A DNA stretch of 64,000 nucleotides, from NCBI RefSeq assembly GCF_000024425.1, contig NC_013946.1, forward strand, positions 186,001 to 250,000, in the 5' to 3' direction. Positions 1 through 9,009 of this stretch are shown here, one piece after another. The notes below the pieces were generated by a model, which saw nothing but the letters and a program-made list of their open reading frames with translations, searched no databases and was not told where the DNA came from. The DNA is from Meiothermus ruber DSM 1279. GTDB taxonomy: Bacteria > Deinococcota > Deinococci > Deinococcales > Thermaceae. Both the position numbers and the translations under genes were made by a program. Within the stretch, counting starts at the first letter, position 1. The number at the start of each line of letters is the position of its first letter.

Positions 1-666
1 GGGGTGTTCACGGTGCTGATTCCGCGCAACACCACCGTACCGACCCGCAAGTCGGAGATCTTCACCACCGCCGAGCACAACCAGCCCTCGGTGGAGATCC
101 ACGTGCTGCAGGGTGAGCGCCCCATGGCCGCCGACAACAAGAGCCTGGGCCGCTTCCGTCTCGATGGCATCCCGCCCATGCCGGCCGGCGTGCCCCAGAT
201 CGAGGTGACCTTCGACATCGACGCCAACGGCATCCTGCATGCGACCGCCAAGGAGAAATCCACCGGCAAGGAAGCCTCCATTACCATCCAGAACACCACC
301 ACCCTCTCCGAGCAGGAGATCGAGCGCATGATCAAGGAAGCCGAGGCCAACGCCGAGGCCGACCGCAAGCGTAAAGAGCACGCCGATCTCAAGAACAACC
401 TCGATGCCGCGCGCATTCAGGCGGAGCGGGTGATGGGGGAGAAGGAGAGCACCGCCGAGGCCAAGAGCCGCCTCGAGGCCGCCATCAGCCGGGCCAAGAC
501 CCTGGTGGACACCGACGGCTCCGACGCCGACCTGCGCCAGGCCACCGAGGAGCTGCTCGCGGCCCTGCAGGCCTACGAGCAGGGGGCGGCTGCGGGCAGC
601 CAGGCCCAGAGCAGCACCCCCAAGTCCGACGACGTGATCGACGCCGATTACAAACCCGCCGACTAA
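1..666 (+). CDS. dnaK: DnaK (Hsp70) chaperone, C-terminal part
   Basis: ATP-driven cytoplasmic Hsp70 that binds unfolded segments and works with the DnaJ and GrpE encoded just downstream. The reading frame is open from base 1, so the nucleotide-binding domain and the start lie outside the window. The 221 visible residues cover the substrate-binding beta domain (for example [19 protein letters not shown], then the [20 protein letters not shown] segment), the helical lid, and a low-complexity tail ending in [12 protein letters not shown], close to the conserved DnaK C-terminus that binds partner proteins. It leads a dnaK-grpE-dnaJ operon. The family call is very secure; only the upstream limit is unknown. 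Confidence 0.97.
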   Translation, partial: GVFTVLIPRNTTVPTRKSEIFTTAEHNQPSVEIHVLQGERPMAADNKSLGRFRLDGIPPMPAGVPQIEVTFDIDANGILHATAKEKSTGKEASITIQNTTTLSEQEIERMIKEAEANAEADRKRKEHADLKNNLDAARIQAERVMGEKESTAEAKSRLEAAISRAKTLVDTDGSDADLRQATEELLAALQAYEQGAAAGSQAQSSTPKSDDVIDADYKPAD

Positions 667-744
667 GCCGCCAGCGATGGGGTGTGGGGAAGCCTGGCCT
701 AGGCCGCGCCCCACGCCCCACTTTGGCCCACAGAGGTGCGATGT

Positions 745-1299
745 ATGGAGAATAACGAACCGGTGGTTGAGACCCCAGAGGCCCAGAACGATCTGCCTGA
801 AGTGGAGCGCCTCAAGGGTGAGGTGGAGTTTTTGAAAGCGGAGCTCGAGGCCTCCAAAAACAAATTCCTGCGCCTGTACGCCGACTTTGAAAACTACAAA
901 AAGCGCATGGTGCAGGAGCTCGAGGCCGCCCAGCGCAACGGCAAATTCGATGCGGTGCGGGCCCTGCTGGGCACCCTGGACGACCTCGAGCGGGCGTTGG
1001 GCTTTGCCAGCGTGAAGCCCGAAGATCTGATTCCGGGCGTTAGAAGCGTGCTGGAAAACTTCACCCGCAGCCTCAAGAGCCTGGGGGTAGAGGCCGTGCC
1101 GGGGGTGGGGGCCGAGTTCGACCCGCGCTACCACGAGGCCATCGGGGCCGTGGAGGGCGAGGAGGGCAAGGTCATGCACGTCTACCAGCAGGGCTTCAAG
1201 TACGGCGACCTGCTGGTGCGGCCGGCGCGGGTGGTGGTTGGCAGCGGCGCTAAACCGGAAGAGGCCGAAGGCCCAAAACCGAGCGCCGAGAGCAACTAG
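745..1299 (+). CDS. grpE: GrpE nucleotide exchange factor
   Basis: Cytoplasmic co-chaperone that releases ADP from DnaK. The 184-residue protein has an acidic N-terminus, a long charged coiled coil (about residues 15-65, with the YADFENYKKR segment typical of GrpE) and a C-terminal beta domain ending in the YGDLLVRPARVVVG motif. I chose ATG at 745 because AGAGGTG at 732-738 is well placed for it; an in-frame GTG at 736 lies inside that ribosome binding site. It lies 79 bases after dnaK and 55 bases before dnaJ, in the usual order for Deinococcus-Thermus. Confidence 0.95.
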   Translation: MENNEPVVETPEAQNDLPEVERLKGEVEFLKAELEASKNKFLRLYADFENYKKRMVQELEAAQRNGKFDAVRALLGTLDDLERALGFASVKPEDLIPGVRSVLENFTRSLKSLGVEAVPGVGAEFDPRYHEAIGAVEGEEGKVMHVYQQGFKYGDLLVRPARVVVGSGAKPEEAEGPKPSAESN

Positions 1300-1354
1300 C
1301 CTCCGGCGTTCGGCCCTCGGCCTCGAGCCTTACGTCTAACTTGCGGGGATGAAT

Positions 1355-2230
1355 ATGGCCTACAAGGACTACTACAAAATTCTTGGGGTTCCTAAGAACG
1401 CCAGCGAAGATGAAATCAAAAAGGCCTTCAAGAAGCTGGCCCGTAAGTACCACCCGGACGTGAACAAAGAGCCGGGGGCCGAGGAGAAATTCAAAGAGAT
1501 TAACGAGGCCTACACGGTGCTGTCCGACCCGGAAAAGCGCCGCTACTACGATACCTACGGTGCGGCTGCGGGCAGCGCGGGCTGGCAGGGCCCCCCGCCG
1601 GGGCCGGGTGGTTTTGGGGGTTTTACCGGCAATGTGGGCGATTTCTCCGACTTTTTCCAACAGCTTTTTGGCGGCCGGGGTGGTTTTGGCGGCCTGGGTG
1701 ACCTGTTCGAGCAGACCCCAGGCCGGGGTGCGCGCCGGGTGGCGGGCGACCTCGAGGCCGAGCTTCCCCTGAGCCTCGAGGAGGCCTACCGCGGCGGAGA
1801 AAAAACCATCTCCGTTGGCGCCGAGCGCCTTACGGTGCGCATCCCACCAGGGGTGCGCGAGGGCCAGAAGATCCGCCTGGCCGGCAAGGGGCGCGCCGGG
1901 GGCGACCTGTACCTGCACGTCAAGCTGCAGTCCCGGCCGGAGATGCGCCTGGAAGGCGATGACATTTACACCGTGGTGGAAGTACCGGCCCCCATTGCGG
2001 TGGTGGGGGGCAAGGTGCGGGTGCAAACCCTCGACGGCCCGGTGGAAATCACCATTCCCAGGCGAACCCAGGCCGGACGCAAGCTGCGCCTGGCCGGGAA
2101 GGGCTGGCCCCGCAAAGACAAAAGCCGGGGCGACCAGTACGCCGAGGTGCGGGTGACCATCCCCACCAACCCCAGCCCCGAGGAAGAGCGCCTGTATGCC
2201 CAACTGGCCGAGCTGATCAAGGTTCAGTAA
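1355..2230 (+). CDS. dnaJ: DnaJ co-chaperone without zinc-finger domain
   Basis: Stimulates DnaK ATPase and delivers substrate. The J domain is residues 1-70 with the HPD motif ([10 protein letters not shown]). A Gly/Phe-rich linker (about 75-125) follows, then two C-terminal beta domains with [14 protein letters not shown] and [18 protein letters not shown]. The four CxxCxGxG zinc repeats of classical DnaJ are absent, giving 291 residues as in Thermus DnaJ and CbpA-type proteins. ATG 1355 suits the GGGG at 1345-1348 better than the in-frame ATG at 1349. It is the third gene of the dnaK operon and probably the only DnaJ of this machine. Confidence 0.94.
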   Translation: MAYKDYYKILGVPKNASEDEIKKAFKKLARKYHPDVNKEPGAEEKFKEINEAYTVLSDPEKRRYYDTYGAAAGSAGWQGPPPGPGGFGGFTGNVGDFSDFFQQLFGGRGGFGGLGDLFEQTPGRGARRVAGDLEAELPLSLEEAYRGGEKTISVGAERLTVRIPPGVREGQKIRLAGKGRAGGDLYLHVKLQSRPEMRLEGDDIYTVVEVPAPIAVVGGKVRVQTLDGPVEITIPRRTQAGRKLRLAGKGWPRKDKSRGDQYAEVRVTIPTNPSPEEERLYAQLAELIKVQ

Positions 2231-2253
2231 CGTCTGCTTGTAAACTAATAGAC

Positions 2254-2799
2254 ATGACCCCCCAACAGCGCGACGACTTGCTCAGGCTGCTCAAAAACCG
2301 CTTCGAGCAACACCCGCACCGCCACCCAGGGCTGCGCTGGGCCGACCTCGAGGCCCGCCTCCTGGCCCAGCCCGATAAGCTGGCCTCGCTTCTGGAAATG
2401 GAAAACACCGGCGGTGAGCCGGACGTGGTGGGCCGCGACCCACAGACCGGCACCTTTATTTTTTTCGACTGCGCCCCCGAAAGCCCCAAAGGCCGCCGCA
2501 GCCTCTGCTACGACCAGGCTGCCCGTCTGGCTAGAAAGCAGAACAGGCCTGCCAGCTCAGCCCTGGAGATGGCCGCGGCCATGGGCATCGAGCTTTTGAC
2601 CGAGGAGCAGTACCAGGCCCTGCAGCAACTGGGCCGGTTTGACACCAAGACCTCGAGCTGGCTCAAAACCCCCGAGGCCATTCGCAAGCTGGGTGGGGCC
2701 ATCTTTGGCGACCGGCGCTACGACCGCGTGTTCATTTACCACAACGGGGCCGATTCCTACTACGCGGCTCGAGGGTTTCGTGGCTGCTTGAGGGTTTAA
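2254..2799 (+). CDS. DUF4256 family protein
   Basis: 181-residue protein of unknown function with the hallmark DUF4256 stretches MENTGGEPDVVGRDP, FFDCAPESPKGRRS, ALEMAAAMGIELLTEEQY and FDTKTSSWLKTPEAIRKLGG. The full family length is present. No signal peptide or membrane segment is visible, so it is probably cytoplasmic. TAAACT lies seven bases before the ATG and could be a -10 box for a leaderless transcript, but I see no convincing -35. It begins 24 bases after dnaJ, so read-through from the chaperone operon is also possible. No biochemical role is established for the family that I know of. Confidence 0.88.
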   Translation: MTPQQRDDLLRLLKNRFEQHPHRHPGLRWADLEARLLAQPDKLASLLEMENTGGEPDVVGRDPQTGTFIFFDCAPESPKGRRSLCYDQAARLARKQNRPASSALEMAAAMGIELLTEEQYQALQQLGRFDTKTSSWLKTPEAIRKLGGAIFGDRRYDRVFIYHNGADSYYAARGFRGCLRV

Positions 2800-2860
2800 T
2801 CGGAGGTGGCAAAGCAGAGCGGCGCAGCCTGTAAACTGGGCCGCAATTGCTTTGTATGGC

Positions 2861-2947
2861 TGGTGCCGGGAGCGGGACTTGAACCCGCATGAGCTTGCGC
2901 TCGCTACCCCCTCAAGATAGTGTGTCTACCAGTTCCACCATCCCGGC
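2861..2947 (-). tRNA. tRNA-Leu (anticodon GAG)
   Basis: On the minus strand the sequence folds as a class II tRNA: acceptor GCCGGGA pairs with TCCCGGC, the anticodon arm reads CTATC-TTGAGGG-GGTAG with GAG as anticodon, a long variable arm follows, and the T arm is GCGGG-TTCAAGT-CCCGC. The discriminator is A and the 3' CCA is encoded (TGG at 2861-2863 on the plus strand). The long variable arm and loop fit tRNA-Leu reading CUC and CUU codons. Confidence 0.96.
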
Positions 2948-2981
2948 AAAAGGGCGGTCTGATTGCTCAGACGCAAAGATT

Positions 2982-3010
2982 AGGTTAGTCGGTGGGGCGC
3001 CCCTTGTCAA
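2982..3010 (-). promoter_or_regulatory. tRNA-Leu promoter
   Basis: On the minus strand a perfect -35 TTGACA (3005-3010) is followed by a 17-base spacer and TAACCT (2982-2987) as -10. The mature tRNA starts 35 bases downstream. It faces away from the csm operon, whose first gene starts at about 3113 on the other strand, so the two promoters are divergent. Confidence 0.8.
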
Positions 3011-3112
3011 GAACGGCTCGAGGCCAGGGAGGGTGCTGACCTGCGAAAAAACGCACTTGGTTTATATAGCAGCGGTTGGGTTGCAAGGATGCTGTATAAA
3101 AGTGGACACTGT

Positions 3113-5533
3113 ATGTCAGACCCAGCGAACATCGCTTTGGCGGCCCTCCTGCACGACCTCGGCAAGCTCTACCAGCGGGCCTACTGGGGCCATGCGCCGG
3201 AAGGGGTTTCGGACTGGAGCCATCCGGCCTATACCGAATGGGCCATTCGGCAGCACCGGAGGCTCTTCGAGCAGGCGGGCCTCGAGCCCGACTGGCTGGC
3301 CCAGACCGCAGCCCGCCACCACGAGGGCTGGAGCAATAAGCCCCAGTACCAGCCCCAGACCCCCGAAGGGTGGTGCGTGGCCCTGGCCGATACCTACGCC
3401 TCGAGGGAGCGCCTCGAGGTAGACGAAAAGGGCAGCCGTGCGCCCGATACGCCGTTGAAATCGGTCTTTGCAAATTTGCGGGTTCAGGAAACCTACGGCC
3501 AGCGCGACCACGGCTACAGCATGGTGGAAGCCGGGCGGGAAGTGGGCTTGAAGCTGGGCGGGGCCTATCCCCAGGCCCGCCCCAACGTCTCCCGCGACAC
3601 CTACTGGCGCCTGGCCGAGCGGCTGGACGGGCGCCTGACCGAGCTGGCCAAGCACTCCCTGGGCCCGGAAGCCCTGCTCATGAACCTGCTGGGCATCTTC
3701 CAGGAGCTCCTGTGGAACGTACCCTCGGACACCCAGGGCGAGCCGGACGTATCGCTTTTCGACCACCTGCGCCTCACCGGGGCCATCGCCGCGGCGCTCT
3801 GGGCCTACCACGACGGCAAGGCCACGGTGGAAGCCCTCAGGGACGAGACTCCCGAGAAGTTCCTGCTCGTTTTGGGTGACCTGGGGGGCATCCAGGGCCA
3901 CATCTACCGCATTCAGGGAGCGCAGACCGGGGTGGGCGGCCTGGCCAAGCGGCTGCGGGCGCGCAGCCTCGAGGTCTCCCTGGCCGCCGAAGCCCTGGGC
4001 CTCGAGCTCCTGCAACGCACCGGCTTCACCCCTCTGCAGCGCATCATGAGCGCAGGGGGCAAGTTTTACCTGCTCCTGCCCAACACCGAGGCCGTGCACC
4101 GGGCGCTGGATGCGGTTCGTCAGGGCTGGGAAGCATGGGCTTTGCAGCAAGGGGCCACCTTACTGCCCTTTCTGGCGGCCCATCCCTTTGCACCGGGGGG
4201 CTTCCGGGCTTTTAGTGAGGTGCTGAAAGCAGCGCACCAGAAGCTAGTCGAGGCCAAACTAAAGCCGCTCTCGAGCCAGCTTTCCACGCCCTACCTGACC
4301 TCGGGCAGCACCAGCCTGCGCCCCTGCAGGGCCTGCGGGGTGCGGCCTGCTCAGTCCGCCACCGACGAGCTTTGCCATGGCTGTGAGCGCGATGGGCATA
4401 TGGGCCGGCTCATTCCCAAGCGTACGGAGATCGGCTTCTTCCCTCAGGATGCCCCCAGGCCCCACTACCGCTTTCCGGCCTGGCAGGTAGCGCTGGAGGC
4501 TTCCCCAGCCCACACCCTGCGCACCCGGCCCGACTTCACCCCGGCGGCCCACCCCTGGGAGGTGCGCCTCCTGGCTGGGCATATCCCTACCCTAGCGGAT
4601 GCCTTGCGCCAGGGCCGCTGGCGCGATCTGGCCGAGTACCAGGCCTGGGCCAAGGAGCAGGGGCTCTGGGAAGAGGAAGAAGAAGGGCGCAAGGCCGACG
4701 ACCCCCTTACCCTGGCCGAGCTGGCCGAGTTCTCCACCGGGGCCAAGTACCTGGGGGCCCTGATGCTCGACGCCGACCGCATGGGCGAGGCCTTCGCCAC
4801 CGGCTTCAAAGACGAAGAAGGGCAGGACAGCAGCAGCCCCAGCCGCATCGCCAGCTTATCGCGGATGCTCGAGCTCTTCTTCGCCGGGGAGGTGCTGGAG
4901 CTGATCAAAAACCCCCAAACCTACGCCAAGCGCCTGGGCTGGGACGAGCTGAAGGCCAGGGAAAAAGCAGCGCGCTACCCCCTCATCTACTCGGTGTATG
5001 CCGGGGGCGACGACCTCTTCTTGCTGGGGCCCTGGGACGTGCTTTTGGAGTTCGCCCTGGATCTGCAGGCGCTGTATCGGGAGTTCACCCAGCACCCCGC
5101 CCTCACCCTCTCCGGTGGCTTTGTGCTGGTGAGCCCCAGCCTGCCCATCCCGCTGCTGGCGGAGGCGGTGCAGGAAGCCGAGCAAGCAGCTAAAAATGCG
5201 GGCCGCAACCGGCTGCACCTGTTCGGGCAGGGCGTGCCCTGGGACGAGTTGCGTAACCTGCTCCCCTGGGTGCGGGACTTCCGCCGCCACCTCGAGGCCG
5301 AGGGCAAAGCGGGCCTGAGCAGCGCCCTGGCCTACCGCCTGCTCAGGCTGTGGAGAGGACACCAGGATGAGGACGAGGCCCGGCGGATGCGCTACAAGCC
5401 GCTCTTGGCCTATGCCCTGCGCGAGCGGAACGAGGAAATTCGCAAGCACTACCTGCAACTTACCGACCACACCCAGGCTGCGTGGCAATATCTGCCGGTC
5501 TGGGTGCAGTGGGGGTTGTATCTGGAGCGATAG
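3113..5533 (+). CDS. csm1: Csm1 / Cas10, type III-A signature protein
   Basis: Large subunit of the Csm complex. On target-RNA binding it makes cyclic oligoadenylates with its palm domain and can cut ssDNA with its HD domain. The 806-residue protein shows an N-terminal HD motif (LHDLGK, H14-D15), a first palm domain, a zinc-binding segment (CRACG...CHGC, about residues 405-428), and the active second palm with AGGDD (G631-D634). The GGDD motif is intact, so signalling to the two Csm6-like proteins should be possible. ATG 3113 begins just before the HD helix; an in-frame ATG at 3089 is an alternative. No clear Shine-Dalgarno fits either start. It is the first gene of a tightly packed operon. 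Confidence 0.95.
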   Translation: MSDPANIALAALLHDLGKLYQRAYWGHAPEGVSDWSHPAYTEWAIRQHRRLFEQAGLEPDWLAQTAARHHEGWSNKPQYQPQTPEGWCVALADTYASRERLEVDEKGSRAPDTPLKSVFANLRVQETYGQRDHGYSMVEAGREVGLKLGGAYPQARPNVSRDTYWRLAERLDGRLTELAKHSLGPEALLMNLLGIFQELLWNVPSDTQGEPDVSLFDHLRLTGAIAAALWAYHDGKATVEALRDETPEKFLLVLGDLGGIQGHIYRIQGAQTGVGGLAKRLRARSLEVSLAAEALGLELLQRTGFTPLQRIMSAGGKFYLLLPNTEAVHRALDAVRQGWEAWALQQGATLLPFLAAHPFAPGGFRAFSEVLKAAHQKLVEAKLKPLSSQLSTPYLTSGSTSLRPCRACGVRPAQSATDELCHGCERDGHMGRLIPKRTEIGFFPQDAPRPHYRFPAWQVALEASPAHTLRTRPDFTPAAHPWEVRLLAGHIPTLADALRQGRWRDLAEYQAWAKEQGLWEEEEEGRKADDPLTLAELAEFSTGAKYLGALMLDADRMGEAFATGFKDEEGQDSSSPSRIASLSRMLELFFAGEVLELIKNPQTYAKRLGWDELKAREKAARYPLIYSVYAGGDDLFLLGPWDVLLEFALDLQALYREFTQHPALTLSGGFVLVSPSLPIPLLAEAVQEAEQAAKNAGRNRLHLFGQGVPWDELRNLLPWVRDFRRHLEAEGKAGLSSALAYRLLRLWRGHQDEDEARRMRYKPLLAYALRERNEEIRKHYLQLTDHTQAAWQYLPVWVQWGLYLER

Positions 5534-5542
5534 GAGGCGCGT

Positions 5543-6025
5543 ATGGAGTTTTTTGAGAACCAAGAGAAGGGTATTTATAAGAAGGGTCTCTTTGATGAGG
5601 ATGCCAAACGCTGGGCACAAGATCTACGAAACGAAGGGCAGGGGCAGGATAAGCTCAAGTCGAGCCAGTTCCGCAACTACTTTCACGAGTTTCGCAGGCT
5701 CGAGGACGTCTTCGACCGTTACAAGCGCGAGACTGGGGGTGATGAGGCGCTGGCCTGGAACCGGCTCACCTCCCAAATCGAGTTACTGAGGGCAAAGCTG
5801 GCCTATGGGGGGCGCTCGAACGGTGGCCCTCTGCAAAAACTTCCTCTATTCCGGAGCAAGATGGACGAACTCCTATCAGATGCCAAGAGAAGCCCCAAGC
5901 ACTTCGCCGCGGTCATGCTGTTTTTGGAGGCAGTATTAGCCTATTTCTACGGTCTGGAAGGAGAGCGCGGAGGCGAAGCTGCACCCCGTAGTCCAGAGCG
6001 GCCTGCTCAGGGGAGGAGGTACTAA
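5543..6025 (+). CDS. csm2: Csm2, small subunit of the Csm complex
   Basis: 160-residue, mostly alpha-helical, highly charged protein in the csm2 position between csm1 and csm3. Csm2 forms the inner filament that lies along the crRNA-target duplex. Family features visible are the helical segment SSQFRNYFHEFRRLE and the ELLRAKLAYGGRS segment typical of Csm2 proteins. A low-complexity Arg/Pro tail ends the protein. Its stop abuts the csm3 start (TAAATG at 6023-6028). The call depends on both weak sequence features and gene order; order makes it secure. Confidence 0.9.
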   Translation: MEFFENQEKGIYKKGLFDEDAKRWAQDLRNEGQGQDKLKSSQFRNYFHEFRRLEDVFDRYKRETGGDEALAWNRLTSQIELLRAKLAYGGRSNGGPLQKLPLFRSKMDELLSDAKRSPKHFAAVMLFLEAVLAYFYGLEGERGGEAAPRSPERPAQGRRY

Positions 6026-6700
6026 ATGAAATTACTCGGCTACAAGCGCATCCACGGCATCATTCACCTTAGAAGCGGCCTACGCATCGGCATGAGCAAA
6101 GACCAGATGGCCATCGGGGACGTGGATAACCCGGTCATCCGCAATCCCCTGACCGATGAACCCTACATCCCCGGCTCCTCGCTCAAGGGCAAGATGCGGT
6201 ATCTGCTAGAGTGGCACCTCGGCGGGAAGTACATCACCGAGTCCGACCAGTACCATGTTTACAAGGACGAGGATGGCCCCATCGGGCGCATTTTCGGTGT
6301 AGCTCCCGGCAACGACCGTCGCAGTAAAGAACTAGCTCAACAGCGCGGTCCCACCCGCCTCCTGGTGCGCGATGCTTACCTAACGCGCGAATCTAAAGAA
6401 AGACTCGAGGCCATGACCGCCCGCGGCGGCTACCTGACCGAGGTCAAGCAAGAGGTGTTTATCCCCCGCATTGGCGGCAACGCCAACCCCCGCACCGCCG
6501 AGCGTGTACCGGCCGGGGCCAAGTTTGCCTTCGAGATGGTCTACCGGGTGATGGACACCGGCGACGGCGGCCAGACCGACCAGAGCAACTTCGAGTATGT
6601 AAAGAAGGCCCTCGAGCTGCTGCAACTCGACGGGCTGGGCGGCTACATCAGCCGGGGGTACGGGCAGGTGGAGCTGCGTTACGAAGTCGAGGAAAAATGA
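6026..6700 (+). CDS. csm3: Csm3, backbone RAMP and target-RNA nuclease
   Basis: RAMP-fold protein that polymerises along the crRNA and cuts bound target RNA every six nucleotides. In the 224 residues the active-site loop GDVDNPVIRNP is present, and D34 aligns by position and context with the catalytic Asp33 of Streptococcus thermophilus Csm3. IPGSSLKGKMR and the C-terminal glycine-rich GLGGYISRGYGQVEL are further RAMP hallmarks. A strong ribosome site, GGGAGGAGG, precedes the ATG inside the end of csm2. The last four bases overlap csm4 (ATGA), which suggests translational coupling. Confidence 0.96.
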   Translation: MKLLGYKRIHGIIHLRSGLRIGMSKDQMAIGDVDNPVIRNPLTDEPYIPGSSLKGKMRYLLEWHLGGKYITESDQYHVYKDEDGPIGRIFGVAPGNDRRSKELAQQRGPTRLLVRDAYLTRESKERLEAMTARGGYLTEVKQEVFIPRIGGNANPRTAERVPAGAKFAFEMVYRVMDTGDGGQTDQSNFEYVKKALELLQLDGLGGYISRGYGQVELRYEVEEK

Positions 6701-7584
6701 GGGTTCGGGCCTTTCATCTAAAGCTCTCCAGCATCACCGCCCCGCCCAGGGCTCCCACCCTGTGGGGCCACCTGGCCTGGTGGGTGCGCTATACCCAGGG
6801 AGAGGAAAAGCTGAAAGAGTGGCTCGAGGCTTTCCAGCACGACCCGCCCTTCCTGTTCTCCTCGGCCTTCCCCACCGGTTACCTGCCCCGCCCCTACCTC
6901 CCCCAGCTTCAGGTGGAGGACACCCAGGCGCGCAAAGCCCTCAAGAAGATCCGCTACCTGAGCCTAAAGACCTTCGCCAGGGTCATCCAGGAAGGCGAAC
7001 AAGCGCTACGCGATGCACCTGAACTCAAAGAGGGAAAAGCCCCCAAGGTCACCTTGGCCTCCCAGACCCGCGTGGGCATCAACCGCACCACCGGCACCGC
7101 GCAGGAGGGCATCCTCTTCACCGACCGGGTGTACTGGCTGAACGACAAAGCGCAACAGCAGACCTGGACGGTCTACGCCCAGGTTCGGCAGCAGGCCGAC
7201 TATTTGGAGCAAGCCCTGCGGGAGGTGGGCACCTTTGGTTACGGCGGTAAGGCCAGCGTGGGGCTGGGCCGCTTCGAGGTAGTAGACACCCAGGAACTCG
7301 AGCTGCCCGAGGCCGAGAACCCCACCCACTACGTCATCCTATCGCCCACTTTGCCCCAGGGCGAGGGGTTTTATGCCCTCGAGACCTACTGGGGCCGCCT
7401 GGGCGGGCACTTCGCCCTGGCCGAGACCCCCTTCAAGCGCCCCTACCTGCGGGCGGTGGAGGGAAGCGTGTTCAAGGAGAAGCCCAAAAGTGGCCTGCTG
7501 GACGTGACCCCAGCGCCGGCCCCGGAAGCGGGCGTGCGGGTGTGGGAGTATCTCTATCCCTTCTGCTTGGGGGTGCGGATATGA
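6697..7584 (+). CDS. csm4: Csm4, RAMP subunit binding the crRNA 5' tag
   Basis: 295-residue RAMP protein that caps the complex at the crRNA 5' tag and contacts Cas10. The N-terminus (FHLKLSSITAPPRAPTLWGHLAWW) and the glycine-rich YGGKASVGLGRFEV segment near residue 185 are typical of Csm4. It starts at ATG 6697 overlapping the csm3 stop by four bases, and ends with a TGA that overlaps the csm5 ATG at 7581 in the same way. This chain of ATGA overlaps is consistent with equimolar production of complex subunits. Confidence 0.93.
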   Translation: MRVRAFHLKLSSITAPPRAPTLWGHLAWWVRYTQGEEKLKEWLEAFQHDPPFLFSSAFPTGYLPRPYLPQLQVEDTQARKALKKIRYLSLKTFARVIQEGEQALRDAPELKEGKAPKVTLASQTRVGINRTTGTAQEGILFTDRVYWLNDKAQQQTWTVYAQVRQQADYLEQALREVGTFGYGGKASVGLGRFEVVDTQELELPEAENPTHYVILSPTLPQGEGFYALETYWGRLGGHFALAETPFKRPYLRAVEGSVFKEKPKSGLLDVTPAPAPEAGVRVWEYLYPFCLGVRI

Positions 7585-8711
7585 GTTTCATGGAGGCTTA
7601 CCGCCTCGAGCTCGAGCTCCTGGGCCCCGTTCACGTGGGCACCGGGGAGGCTTTCCCGGCCTACAGCTACTTGGTGGACGAGGCAAGGAAAGAGGTACTG
7701 ATCCTGGATTCTGGCCGCCTGCTGGAGTTGCTCTCCGAGAAGCAGAGGGACAACTACCTGCAAGCCGTGGCCCAAGGCCCCAAGCAGGCCCAGAACACCT
7801 TGCGATCGCTCTGGGGCAGCGGCCTGCTGGACCTCACCCCGGCTGTTCTGCGGCGGGTAGCGGCTAGCCCAGCCTTCATCAACACCGTCAAGAGTGCCAC
7901 CGACGCCGCGGGCCTCGAGTTCCGCACCCTGCCCAGGAGCCCGCTGGGGGCCTACCTGCCGGGCTCGAGCGTCAAGGGGGCTTTGCGCACGGCCTGGATG
8001 TTCCAGCGAATCCTAAAACGGGGTCAGGATATCGGGTATCACGATCGCTGGACATGGGGCAAGAAACCCCCGAAAGACGAATGGCCCCTCGTCCAGCCTC
8101 CCAAAAGCATCAACACCCGGGTTGCCCAGGAGTTTGAGGCCCTGGTGCTGGGCTACGCCACCGACCGTGGCCCTAACCTGCACCGTGACCCCTTCCGCCA
8201 GGTGCGTGTGGGAGACGGTGAGCCCTGCAAGAATCTGCTGCTCAACCGCATCGGGGTGTTTCATCCCGAGGGCAAGATGGATGGCACGGTGTTGCTGGCC
8301 GAGACCTTCCGCAGCAAGACCCGGCTCGCAGCGCTGGTGCGGCTTCACACTGGGCTGGCCCGACAGACCCACAACGACACCGTTTCTCACGCCATCTCGG
8401 CCCAGGCACTGATCAAAGCGTGCCAGGAGTACTACCAGGAAGTCGCGGCCAGGGAAAAGGAATTTGCCGAGAAACATGCCCTGGCACAGGGCCTGAAAAT
8501 CTATCAAGAGCTAGAATCTCGCCTAAACTCTGACCCACAGGCATTCCCCCTGCGCATCGGGTTCGGCTCAGGCCGAATGTCCATTCGACTGGCTCTGCTT
8601 CTAGATGGCGAGGAGGGGCAAGAACCCAAAACCCGCAAAACCGCCGGGCACTCTAACCCCAAGGACGGCTTCCCCATGGGTTGGGCTATTGCCAGGCTCG
8701 AGCCTTACTGA
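7581..8711 (+). CDS. csm5: Csm5, RAMP subunit at the crRNA 3' end
   Basis: 376-residue RAMP protein that caps the 3' end of the Csm filament. The start MEAYRLELELLGPVHVGTG, the YLPGSSVKGALRTA motif near residue 135, and the C-terminal LRIGFGSGRMS segment match Csm5. I took ATG 7581, which overlaps the csm4 stop, rather than an in-frame GTG at 7542 deep in csm4. The last bases of the gene contain a probable promoter for the vapBC pair that follows. No damage is seen. Confidence 0.94.
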   Translation: MSFMEAYRLELELLGPVHVGTGEAFPAYSYLVDEARKEVLILDSGRLLELLSEKQRDNYLQAVAQGPKQAQNTLRSLWGSGLLDLTPAVLRRVAASPAFINTVKSATDAAGLEFRTLPRSPLGAYLPGSSVKGALRTAWMFQRILKRGQDIGYHDRWTWGKKPPKDEWPLVQPPKSINTRVAQEFEALVLGYATDRGPNLHRDPFRQVRVGDGEPCKNLLLNRIGVFHPEGKMDGTVLLAETFRSKTRLAALVRLHTGLARQTHNDTVSHAISAQALIKACQEYYQEVAAREKEFAEKHALAQGLKIYQELESRLNSDPQAFPLRIGFGSGRMSIRLALLLDGEEGQEPKTRKTAGHSNPKDGFPMGWAIARLEPY

Positions 8712-8736
8712 AATCCAGCTTTTTTCAAGCTACACT
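8708..8736 (+). promoter_or_regulatory. Internal promoter for vapBC, overlapping the end of csm5
   Basis: CTGAAA (8708-8713) and TACACT (8731-8736) are separated by 17 bases, and the vapB ATG lies six bases after the -10, as expected for a leaderless transcript. This would let vapBC, cas6, csm6 and cas1 be expressed independently of the csm1 promoter. It is a sequence-only prediction. Confidence 0.6.
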
Positions 8737-8742
8737 GAACCC

Positions 8743-9009
8743 ATGGCCCTGACCGTCAAAAACCCCGAAGTCGAGCGCCTGGCCGAAGAAGTGGCCCGTC
8801 TGACCGGCGAGACCAAAACCGAGGCCATCCGCAAGGCCCTTTTGGAACGCAAGGCCCGGCTTTTGTACCCGCAGCGCCCCAGCAAGGAAAGCGTGCTGGA
8901 ATTTCTAGAGCGCGAGGTCTGGGCCAAACTGCCGCCCGAAAGCTTAGGTAAAGCCCCTACCAAGGCCGAACAAGAGGAAATTCTGGGCTTTGGCCCGGAG
9001 GGCTACTGA
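8743..9009 (+). CDS. vapB: VapB-type antitoxin (Rv0623-like)
   Basis: 88-residue protein whose N-terminal half (VERLAEEVARLTGETKTEAIRKAL) is the ribbon-helix-helix-like DNA-binding segment of the VapB/Rv0623 antitoxin family. The C-terminal half is the acidic, probably disordered toxin-neutralising tail. Its stop overlaps the vapC start (TGATG at 9007-9011), the usual TA arrangement. The pair is inserted between csm5 and cas6 without breaking the operon. There is no Shine-Dalgarno; the -10 box lies six bases before the ATG. Confidence 0.88.
   Translation: MALTVKNPEVERLAEEVARLTGETKTEAIRKALLERKARLLYPQRPSKESVLEFLEREVWAKLPPESLGKAPTKAEQEEILGFGPEGY

Noticed and set aside
2861-2947. tRNA-Leu as attachment site for an integrated CRISPR island
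   Set aside because: The csm genes lie on the 5' side of the tRNA; no repeated tRNA 3' end is seen further on.
3113-8711. Type III-B (Cmr) assignment of the effector operon
   Set aside because: The single small helical subunit, gene order and RAMP motifs fit csm1-5; there is no cmr1, cmr4 or cmr5-like set.
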